Source: WVZH01 sp034430425 (GTDB taxonomy: Bacteria > Chloroflexota > Anaerolineae > Anaerolineales > E44-bin32). Taken from it: DNA of 29,911 nucleotides. The stretch spans positions 1 through 29,911 of the forward strand of contig DAOUEK010000024.1 of NCBI GenBank assembly GCA_034430425.1. The letters run 5' to 3'. Every line of letters starts with the position of its first letter. Position 1 is the stretch's first letter. Below are positions 15,337 through 22,046 of the stretch, piece after piece. The notes beneath the pieces are model-generated. The model did not search any database. It was not told the origin of the DNA and saw nothing but the letters and a program-made list of their open reading frames with translations. The translations under genes were made by a program, and so were the position numbers.

Positions 15337-15589
15337 CACTTCCTTTGCTTCCATTGCCAGCCAGGCAATAAACAGGGAACAACGATGGAAACGGTAACTT
15401 TGTTCACGGGGCAACTTACCGTAAGAGGGGCCGCCACCCGGTTCGTTTCCATTCCGGCGGATTCCATATCCTGCATCCCTCTTGACGCTGGGATCATTTG
15501 TCGATATATTAAGGTTACAGGCAGACATCTGGGTGCCCCCCTCATCTAGATGTTTGCCTGTGCCTTTAAGCAGTGCAGCGCAAAGTCCG
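15337..15589. other. Intergenic region with a 19-bp hairpin
   Basis: This 253-base gap separates the class V aminotransferase stop from the cNMP-protein start. Its main content is the hairpin at 15517-15561 (separate entry). No ORF with a ribosome-binding site was found. No clear promoter for the cNMP gene was recognised, though an AT-rich stretch (TATATTAA) lies at 15505-15512. Confidence 0.5.
15517..15561 (+). repeat. Long inverted repeat / hairpin
   Basis: ACAGGCAGACATCT (15517-15530) pairs with AGATGTTTGCCTGT (15548-15561) with one mismatch (G-U in RNA). The stem continues inward five pairs (GGGTG with CATCT), giving about 19 pairs around a CCCCCCT loop if transcribed from the plus strand; the minus-strand RNA would have A-C mismatches at the G-U positions. 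Neither side has a proper U-tract, so it is not a typical terminator. Confidence 0.65.
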
Positions 15590-16837
15590 TTAGCTGCCTG
15601 CTGCGATGTCTTCCAGGGCGTTTCCAAGTTCGGCGATCTCCGCCGTCGTGTTGTAATGCACAAGGCCAACGCGCACCATGCCACCCTGCTCTTCCAAACC
15701 GAGCCGTTCCGTGACCGCCAGGGCGTAATAATTCCCATCCCAGACATAGATCCCCCGTTTCCCCAACGCCGCGGCGATATCGCGAGGATGCCGTCCTTCC
15801 AGGGTGAAGGAGACGGTGGGAACACGGCGATCGAGATCACCCTCGTCGGTGATGCCCCAAATCCTGACTCCCGGAACGGCGGACAACGTCTCGATCAGCA
15901 TGCGCGCGAGCTGCGATTCGCAGGATTGAATGGCGCGCATGGCATGTGCGAAGCGCGGATCGCGATGGGTCGGATCGTCCATCTCCCCCTCATGCGCTTC
16001 GCCCAGCGCGGCGAAATATTCGAGCGCCCCAAGCACGCCGGCGATGCCCTCGTGATTTTGCGTGCCGGTCTCGAATTTGCCGGGCGGTTCGGATGGCGCC
16101 GGGCGGACTTTATAGGCCCGCAAACGTTCGAGATGCTCCTGCTTGCTATACAGAACCCCGATGTGCGGACCAAAGAATTTATACGCCGAGACCGCCAGGA
16201 AATCGCAGTCGAGATCGCGCACATCGATCAGGCCGTGGGGAGCGTACTGCACGGCATCGACGAAACACATCGCTCCGGCCTCGTGCGCCAGTTTAACCAT
16301 CTGCCGCACGGGATTGATGGTACCCACAGCATTGGAGGCGTACCCCAGGGCCACGAATTTCGTGCGTTCGTTGAGTAAGCTCTCATATTGATCCAGACGC
16401 AGCGTACAATCTTCCACATCGAAATCCAGCCAGTGAACCTTACAGCCTCGCTCCGCGGCAATGATCGTCCATGGTGCGATGTTGGCATCGTGGTCGAGGC
16501 GCGTGACGATGAACTCATCCTGCGCGGTAAGTTCCCCGGCCAGGCTGCGGCTGAGCTTGAAAGCGAGCGAGGTCATGTTGGCGCCGAAGATGATTTCCTG
16601 CGGGAGATCGGCGTTGAGGAAATCCGCCAATGCCTGGCGGGATTCAGCGATCACCCGATCGGAGGCCTGGCTGGTGGGAAACGCGCCTTCGTGATTGGCG
16701 TTGGTCTCGATCAGATAATCGACCATGCGATCGATGGTTTGCTGCGGAACCTGGGTGCCGCCCGGGTTGTCGAAATAGATCGCCTCTTTGGTAAGCGCCG
16801 GAAAGTGGGCGCGGTAGGGAGATAGATCGATATTCAA
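15590..16837 (-). CDS. Class V PLP-dependent aminotransferase, cysteine desulfurase-like (VC1184-type)
   Basis: A 415-residue fold-type I PLP enzyme related to SufS/NifS. Visible residues: His116 (TRLDHDANIAPW) stacking on PLP, Asp194 (CFVDAVQYAPHG) and the Schiff-base Lys220 (SAYKFFGPHIG). In SufS the persulfide Cys sits in a GHHCA-type loop; here the corresponding place near residue 375 reads GNYYALAV with no Cys, as is usual in the VC1184-like subfamily. So it is probably not a classical desulfurase; activity unknown. Start is TTG at 16837, seven bases after GGAG. Lies 48 bases after mobA on the same strand and upstream of the cNMP and NFU genes. Confidence 0.9.
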   Translation of the reverse strand: MNIDLSPYRAHFPALTKEAIYFDNPGGTQVPQQTIDRMVDYLIETNANHEGAFPTSQASDRVIAESRQALADFLNADLPQEIIFGANMTSLAFKLSRSLAGELTAQDEFIVTRLDHDANIAPWTIIAAERGCKVHWLDFDVEDCTLRLDQYESLLNERTKFVALGYASNAVGTINPVRQMVKLAHEAGAMCFVDAVQYAPHGLIDVRDLDCDFLAVSAYKFFGPHIGVLYSKQEHLERLRAYKVRPAPSEPPGKFETGTQNHEGIAGVLGALEYFAALGEAHEGEMDDPTHRDPRFAHAMRAIQSCESQLARMLIETLSAVPGVRIWGITDEGDLDRRVPTVSFTLEGRHPRDIAAALGKRGIYVWDGNYYALAVTERLGLEEQGGMVRVGLVHYNTTAEIAELGNALEDIAAGS

Positions 16838-16885
16838 TTAAACACTCCTGTCCTGATCCACGATAGCGGTCATCGCGGCCTGCGA

Positions 16886-17491
16886 TTAATCCAACACCAC
16901 GGTGCCGTCCGCGATGAGCCGCTCGGCGTGCGCCAGATCCTGCGGTGTGTTGATGTTGAAAAAACCAAGTCCGGACGGATCCAACTCTGCCAGCGCGGGT
17001 TCCTCGACTTTCACAATCCGCAGCTGCGGGTAAAAACCAATCAGCCGCTGTTCCTCCGCTTGAAGGCATGCTTCGATCGCCGGCAGGCACGCATGCCGGC
17101 CGTAGACCGCATGCAGCGGCTCGTACTGGCTGCGATGAAAGGGGACGACGACATCCGCCCGGACGGCGAGCTGAAGTTGATGCGCGAGCAAGGCGCGATT
17201 CAAGAAGGGCATATCGCAGGCCACGACGAGCACGGAATCCCCTCGCGCCGCAAACAGGGCGCTGTACAAACCTACCAGCGCGCCGGCGCCGGGCGTTGTG
17301 TCCGGCACGGTGCGCACCCCCAGGTGGGAAAAAGCGGCGGGATGGTTGCTGACAATCAGGGTTTCGTCTCCAAGGCCTGCCAGACGCCCGAGCACGTGCT
17401 CGACGAGCGGCGTGCCGTTCAGCATGACAAACGCCTTGTCCCGACCCATGCGGCTCGACGAGCCGCCCGCCTGAATGGCCGTTGTGATCAT
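16886..17491 (-). CDS. mobA: Molybdenum cofactor guanylyltransferase
   Basis: A 201-residue nucleotidyltransferase that links GMP to molybdopterin to make the MGD form of the cofactor. N-terminal signature IQAGGSSSRMGRDKAF with the GTP-binding LAGGxxxRMGxDK motif (residues ~7-19), ACDMPFLN with the Mg2+-binding Asp, and C-terminal FFNINTPQDL are all typical. ATG 17491 chosen because it opens directly onto the motif; the upstream in-frame extension to 17653 runs into the divergent amrS gene. There is no strong Shine-Dalgarno sequence, and a TACAAT box lies only 8 bases upstream, so a leaderless mRNA is possible. No other Mo-cofactor genes are in the window. Confidence 0.93.
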   Translation of the reverse strand: MITTAIQAGGSSSRMGRDKAFVMLNGTPLVEHVLGRLAGLGDETLIVSNHPAAFSHLGVRTVPDTTPGAGALVGLYSALFAARGDSVLVVACDMPFLNRALLAHQLQLAVRADVVVPFHRSQYEPLHAVYGRHACLPAIEACLQAEEQRLIGFYPQLRIVKVEEPALAELDPSGLGFFNINTPQDLAHAERLIADGTVVLD

Positions 17492-17585
17492 GGGCTCATT
17501 GTACCTTGATCTTGCCGACCGGTCTGGCTGCTGATAGCAGAGCAATTCGGACGGAAGTGGTAGAATAATATCGCGGGATACAACC

Positions 17586-18707
17586 ATGACGCTGGCCGAA
17601 AAACTCGATGCGCTGACCCAGGAAGGGGAACTTTTCGAACGCCTGCCGGACAAGGCGGTGCGCTGTTATGCCTGTGGACATCGCTGCCTGATCCGGGAGG
17701 GCAAACGCGGCATCTGCAAAGTGCGTTTCAACCGCGACGGCAAACTGATGGTCCCCTGGGGATACGTCGGGGCGCTGCAGTGCGATCCCACGGAGAAAAA
17801 ACCCTTCTATCATTTCCTGCCCGGCTCCGACACGTTGACCTTCGGCATGCTGGGCTGCGACTTTCACTGCAGCTTCTGCCAGAATTGGCTCAGCTCGCAG
17901 ACGCTGCGCGATCCCGCTTCGGATCGGGCCGCAGGATTTATTCAGCGCATTTCAGCGGGTGAAATCGTGCAGTATGGCTTGCAGATGGGCGCCAGCGTCG
18001 TCGGTTCGTCCTACAACGAACCGTTGATCACCTCGGAATGGGCGGTGGAAATTTTCAAACTGGCCGTCGAAAAGGGGTTGAAATGCGTGTACGTTTCCAA
18101 CGGAAACGCCACCCCGGAAGTACTCGATTACCTGCGCTCGTATCTGAGCGGCTACAAAATCGACCTTAAAACCATGCAGGAGAAACAATACCGCAGCCTG
18201 GGCGGCGTGCTGCAGCACGTACTCGACTCCATTCAAATGGCACACGATTTGGGTTTATGGGTCGAGGTGGTCACGCTGGTAATCCCCGGTTTCAACGACA
18301 GCACCGATGAATTAATGGACGCGGCGCGCTTTATTGCTTCGGTTTCCGACGACATCCCCTGGCACGTGACGGCCTTTCACCGGGATTATAAAATGGCCGC
18401 CGCGGAGAACACACCAGCCGAGACTTTGATCCGCGCCGCCGAAATCGGACAGGAGGCCGGGCTGAACTACGTCTATGCGGGCAACCTGCCGGGCCGCATC
18501 GATCCCTACGAGCATACTTTCTGCCCGCAGTGCGGCACACGCCTGATCGAACGCCTGGGATACCTGATCCTGGATTACCAAATCCGCGACGACGGCCGCT
18601 GCCCGAAGTGTGAGGCGCAGATCGCCGGCGTGTGGCCCGAATCGGCCAACGAAGTTCGCCTGCATTCGCCTTCCGACCTATCCTTTCGGGGGCCGCGAAG
18701 AGTGTAA
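17586..18707 (+). CDS. amrS: AmmeMemoRadiSam system radical SAM enzyme
   Basis: A 373-residue radical SAM protein. The [4Fe-4S] motif is Cys91-x3-Cys95-x2-Cys98 (CDFHCSFCQNW). N-terminal CYACGHRCLIREGKRGIC is a further conserved Cys block, and the C-terminus has two zinc-ribbon-like CxxC pairs (FCPQCGTRL and CPKCEAQI). Other marks: GSSYNEPLI, VYVSNGN, IDLKTM, WHVTAFHRDYKM. The AmmeMemoRadiSam family is defined by co-occurrence with AMMECR1 and MEMO1 proteins; neither is next to it here, so they may lie elsewhere. Starts 94 bases from the divergent mobA; Shine-Dalgarno is weak. Reaction not established from sequence. Confidence 0.93.
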   Translation: MTLAEKLDALTQEGELFERLPDKAVRCYACGHRCLIREGKRGICKVRFNRDGKLMVPWGYVGALQCDPTEKKPFYHFLPGSDTLTFGMLGCDFHCSFCQNWLSSQTLRDPASDRAAGFIQRISAGEIVQYGLQMGASVVGSSYNEPLITSEWAVEIFKLAVEKGLKCVYVSNGNATPEVLDYLRSYLSGYKIDLKTMQEKQYRSLGGVLQHVLDSIQMAHDLGLWVEVVTLVIPGFNDSTDELMDAARFIASVSDDIPWHVTAFHRDYKMAAAENTPAETLIRAAEIGQEAGLNYVYAGNLPGRIDPYEHTFCPQCGTRLIERLGYLILDYQIRDDGRCPKCEAQIAGVWPESANEVRLHSPSDLSFRGPRRV

Positions 18708-18710
18708 GCC

Positions 18711-19034
18711 ATGATGATGGAATCGGACGAATACACCGTTAAATTGTTGATCAGCTACGATCCGCTCCCCGACCGGCGGGAGGGATACCTGCATTACATA
18801 CGCGGTGAATTCGTGCCTGCCCTCGAGCAGCTGGGTTTGGTAATGTGCGACGCCTGGTATACGGCGTACGGTTCCCACCCCCTGCGCCTCTCGGGCTTCC
18901 TGGCCAGCGATCGCGACACGCTGGAGCAGGTACTCGACTCGCAAGCCTTCCGGGCCCTCGAACGGCGCTTGCTGGAATTCGTCTCCAACTACAGCCGCAA
19001 GATCGTCCCCCACCGCTCCACATTTCAGTATTAA
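18711..19034 (+). CDS. Small conserved-looking protein, probable dimeric alpha/beta-barrel fold
   Basis: 107 residues, starting 3 bases after amrS, so certainly co-transcribed and probably translationally coupled. Three ATGs in a row open it. Pattern: a beta strand (YTVKLLISYDPLP), a long helix (YLHYIRGEFVPALEQLGL), then WYTAYGSHPLRLSGFLAS and a C-terminal helix ERRLLEFVSNYSRKIV. The strand-helix-strand-strand-helix order and the xxYD..P motif suggest a ferredoxin-like dimeric alpha/beta barrel (ABM/EthD/NIPSNAP type). No catalytic residues are recognised. A partner or regulator of AmrS is possible from context only. Confidence 0.75.
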   Translation: MMMESDEYTVKLLISYDPLPDRREGYLHYIRGEFVPALEQLGLVMCDAWYTAYGSHPLRLSGFLASDRDTLEQVLDSQAFRALERRLLEFVSNYSRKIVPHRSTFQY

Positions 19035-19335
19035 GTTAACCCATCACTTCCCACCACACAAAGAGTAAGTATCGCCCCGGCAAAAAGACCATCTTTTCCA
19101 GTTCGACGATCCAGCGATCCACCCGGAGAGAAGGCTGCGTTGCGAGCCTCATGTGTCCGTTCTAACCTCGTTTATTGTTTTGTGACCAATGTGGGATAGG
19201 CAAGAATAATTGGGAATTGTTAGAATATTCACAAATGCCAAAAGCCTGCGGACATAAGAACCACACACTCAGGCTTAAGGCATTTTTAACTTATTGGTAA
19301 CACACGATGCGTAGTTAATGAAAAGGAAAAGGATC
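19035..19335. other. Intergenic region before the propeller lipoprotein gene
   Basis: About 300 AT-rich bases without a credible ORF. It holds the terminator-like hairpin at 19233-19287 and AT-rich promoter-like stretches (TTGTGA and AATAAT around 19180-19210), none good enough to call a promoter with confidence. Confidence 0.5.
19233..19287 (+). terminator. Terminator-like long hairpin
   Basis: AAATGCCAAAAGCCTG (19233-19248) pairs with CAGGCTTAAGGCATTT (19270-19285) at 14 of 16 positions, with a 21-base loop, then TTAACTT. It could terminate the amrS operon, but it is 200 bases past the last stop and only ~50 bases before the next start, so it may instead be a leader structure of the lipoprotein gene. 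Confidence 0.55.
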
Positions 19336-21615
19336 ATGTTAAAAAAGCACACGTTGGTATTTCTTTTTGTACTGGCAACGATGTTGACGATCTCCTCCTG
19401 CAGCGCTAAAACACCCACCGTTGAACCCACGGCGACCCTCACCCCGACAGCGACTCCCATACCTGACCCGGAATGGTCATTTTTTAAAGCCGAGGACAGC
19501 GATGATTTAAGGGACCTGGTTTTCGATCAAGACGGGTATCTCTGGGCGATAGGCTACGGCGGTGTCATGCGCTGGGATGTTGAGGCGGGAACGTATCAAG
19601 AATACACACAGAATGACGGCCTGGGGAGCGCGCAGCGAGAGGTCATACTGGTCGATGAAGACAACAATGTCTGGGTCGCTGCCGATGACGGGATCTACAA
19701 GTTCGGCGGTGAGCGCTGGACATCCTATCCCGCCCCATCAGAGATAGGGGGTGGCCAATTCCTGGAAGGCACAGCGAACAACTTCTGGCTCTGCGGCAAG
19801 GATGGGCTCTACCAATTCGATGGCGAAGGATGGACGCAGCATGGGGTCGATACCGGGCTACCGTCCGACAAGTGCTACGAACTGGCCATCGATACGGATG
19901 GCAACCCCTGGGTGGTCGCAGACAAGAACACGCTTTCGCACTACACCGGCCAATGGGATAACGTCGAGATCATTGATGACAAGAGCGAAAATGACGAGGT
20001 TGACCTTCGCAACGAGATTCACATTGCACCCAACGGGGATTTATGGATCGCGAGTACATTTCGTGTGATTCATGTCCGCGTAGCAGAAAGAACATGGGAC
20101 GATTATCAAGTGGAGGAAAGTGCGGGCGGGATAACCGCCTTTACCCTATCTTCCAGCGGGACGCCCTGGATGGCCCATCTGTACATGGGGAAAACTACTT
20201 TTCGGGTTTATAACGGCACGGACTGGGCACACATCATGCCTGGCAATTATATCGAAGGCATCGATGCACAATTTACCAAAGCCGTGGCGGACCCGGACGG
20301 CGCCATCTGGTTCATGGGCGAGGAGATGTTCATCCGCACCATGCAAACCGGCTGGAATATCTTTACGGATGCACATACCGCCTGGAACACCCTCTACAAC
20401 CAGGTTGAATTCTCTGACGACGGGAGGCTCTTCTTCACTGCGGCGGAGGGCGTCCTGGCGTTGGGGGATACCAAGGAAGATGTCACCCTCCTGGAGAAAC
20501 CGATTGCAGGCATGATGGGCAACAAGATAGACGAACTGCAGATCGACGCGGACGGAAATGTGTATGCGCTGGTGGCACAGCCGCAGTCCGGGGGATCGGT
20601 CATCGATTTCATCCAGGTACTCGATGGCGATTCCTGGACGACGTTTTATGAATCCGATTCATACAAACCCAAAGGTTATGATCCGTCTTACAGGGGAGTC
20701 TACAAAATGACGCTGGTCCAGGGCGGTTTGCTGCACAAATACCGCCACTACAGCTTGATTGGCAGCGGCTTTGATGGCACGGCGATGGATTGGGTTAATC
20801 AACGTCCAGAATTGGAGGCGCGCACCGATGCGATCCATTTTATCCAGGACGATCGAGGGGACATCTGGATTACCTATGGATGGAAGGCGGAAGCGGTATC
20901 TCGATGGAATGGCGAGTCTTGGGACCTCGTGGAAATCGACTTTTCGAACATTCCGGTGAAGGAAGGGAAGTCGTTTGCCGGGCTTTATCAAGCGTTCCTT
21001 TCACCGCAGGGAGTCCTGTGGTTCGCCGTCGATGAAGACGATCAATGGCTGGTCAGTTACGACATGGCGACGGAAACATGGACCCATTATCCGGCTGATC
21101 CGGAGTGGGATTACGTATGTTCAAATGGATACCCGAATTATCTGATCGACGACATTCAATTCAACAAGGATGATATGCCCGTGGTTCTGCTAGTGGATGA
21201 ACTGTACGATGAGGACATCACCAGCATCTACGAATACGATAACGGCGTATGGAATCCCATCGAGTTCGACGGCGCGGTGATCCACACGATTCGCTACCAT
21301 GAGGATACGCTCTGGGTTGGTACGGAGAGAGACGGCGTCTACTACCGCGACGACAGCGGCAGCGGAGAATGGATGCAGTTTGACGATACGTCCTGGGAGG
21401 GTGGTATTCACGTGACGCTGATCGCGCCGGGCGCAGATAACGACCTGTGGATCGCCACGCAGGAAAGCATCAACCTGCTCCGGGATGGAATTTGGACTTA
21501 TTTTCCACAAGACGAAGGCGGCTTCGTCGACATCAACTGTATGGCGGTTGCACCGGATGGCGCCGTCTGGTTTGGCTCGGATTCCCAGGGCATCGCCCGT
21601 TTTGGTGTGCCTTGA
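19336..21615 (+). CDS. Secreted lipoprotein with two-component-regulator-type beta-propeller repeats
   Basis: A 759-residue protein. A lipoprotein signal (KKHTLVFLFVLATMLTISS-C) predicts Cys lipidation, followed by a Thr/Pro-rich linker (PTVEPTATLTPTATPIP), a style common in Chloroflexota exported proteins. The rest is built of Reg_prop-like blades of the form DxDGxxWxAxxxGVxxxD, e.g. FDQDGYLWAIGYGGVMRWD, DEDNNVWVAADDGIYKF, APDGAVWFGSDSQGIARF, spread from ~60 to the end; probably two seven-bladed propellers. No kinase or output domain follows, unlike the hybrid sensors where Reg_prop is best known. The ATG at 19336 is chosen; 19318 is possible. Role: extracellular ligand binding or scaffold; unknown. 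Confidence 0.85.
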   Translation: MLKKHTLVFLFVLATMLTISSCSAKTPTVEPTATLTPTATPIPDPEWSFFKAEDSDDLRDLVFDQDGYLWAIGYGGVMRWDVEAGTYQEYTQNDGLGSAQREVILVDEDNNVWVAADDGIYKFGGERWTSYPAPSEIGGGQFLEGTANNFWLCGKDGLYQFDGEGWTQHGVDTGLPSDKCYELAIDTDGNPWVVADKNTLSHYTGQWDNVEIIDDKSENDEVDLRNEIHIAPNGDLWIASTFRVIHVRVAERTWDDYQVEESAGGITAFTLSSSGTPWMAHLYMGKTTFRVYNGTDWAHIMPGNYIEGIDAQFTKAVADPDGAIWFMGEEMFIRTMQTGWNIFTDAHTAWNTLYNQVEFSDDGRLFFTAAEGVLALGDTKEDVTLLEKPIAGMMGNKIDELQIDADGNVYALVAQPQSGGSVIDFIQVLDGDSWTTFYESDSYKPKGYDPSYRGVYKMTLVQGGLLHKYRHYSLIGSGFDGTAMDWVNQRPELEARTDAIHFIQDDRGDIWITYGWKAEAVSRWNGESWDLVEIDFSNIPVKEGKSFAGLYQAFLSPQGVLWFAVDEDDQWLVSYDMATETWTHYPADPEWDYVCSNGYPNYLIDDIQFNKDDMPVVLLVDELYDEDITSIYEYDNGVWNPIEFDGAVIHTIRYHEDTLWVGTERDGVYYRDDSGSGEWMQFDDTSWEGGIHVTLIAPGADNDLWIATQESINLLRDGIWTYFPQDEGGFVDINCMAVAPDGAVWFGSDSQGIARFGVP

Positions 21616-21794
21616 AATCCTCCGGATCCCATTGAGACGCACACCGAACAATGCGGTAACTGAAGATTTCTGCAGACAGGTTGCCTGATATGGCGAAGAA
21701 GTCGATCCGTGTGAACGACGTCGATCCCTGTCCGAAGACCATTGAACGATCGTCCATCTCAAGTTTGAGATCGACAATTCGCCCACTCCTTTTG
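21616..21794 (+). other. Downstream region of the lipoprotein gene, no gene seen
   Basis: About 180 bases after the lipoprotein stop contain no ORF with a ribosome-binding site, no clear terminator and no repeat that I recognise, apart from CGATCG-type short palindromes. Confidence 0.4.
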
Positions 21795-21823
21795 TGTGAT
21801 ATTTCACAATGTTGGTGTATACT
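21795..21823 (+). promoter_or_regulatory. Promoter with dyad-symmetric site ahead of candidate small RNA
   Basis: TATACT (21818-21823) is a near-consensus -10. Instead of a recognisable -35 there is a perfect dyad TGTGA-TATT-TCACA (21795-21808), with half-sites similar to those bound by Crp/FNR-family regulators, although Crp itself uses a 6-base spacer. This arrangement fits a regulated promoter. Start of transcription would be near 21829. Confidence 0.5.
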
Positions 21824-21826
21824 ATA

Positions 21827-21996
21827 GGCGCCCCGGCATCATCCCACATCCCGGCTCCATCCCAACCGCCCATCAACTCTGCCTGGCCGGGGCGCTCGTT
21901 TAATTATTCGCAACATCTTGCAGACCAACAAGCCCATGCTGCCCGCCAAGTACAAATAAGAAAACCATCGGCTTTCGATACAACCGGCGGTTTTTT
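21827..21996 (+). ncRNA. Candidate small regulatory RNA
   Basis: This ~170-base transcript is predicted from a -10 box just upstream and an intrinsic terminator at its end. It starts with GCGCCCCGGC (21828-21837), which pairs perfectly with GCCGGGGCGC (21886-21895), closing a 48-base C-rich loop that contains CATCCC three times (21840, 21847, 21858). The middle (21897-21957) is A-rich and probably single-stranded. C-rich, UCCC-containing loops in known small RNAs often pair with Shine-Dalgarno regions; that role is inference here. It lies between a plus-strand and a minus-strand gene, and no ORF with a ribosome-binding site is present. Confidence 0.45.
21959..21996. terminator. Bidirectional intrinsic terminator
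   Basis: AAAACC-AT-CGG (21961-21971) pairs with CCG-GC-GGTTTT (21984-21994), with one mismatch and one G-U pair, followed by TTTTTTATAT on the plus strand. Read on the minus strand the same stem is followed by CTTATTTG, so it can also end the membrane-protein gene whose stop is at 22047. Confidence 0.8.
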
Positions 21997-22046
21997 ATAT
22001 AACCACGAGACTCACCCCACTCTCTGCGCTGCGTTTTGATCCTGCC

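Noticed and set aside
15337..15840. N-terminal extension of the cNMP-binding protein to 354 codons
   Set aside because: It would overlap 250 bases of the aminotransferase gene in another frame, contains no domain, and a start with Shine-Dalgarno exists at 15336.
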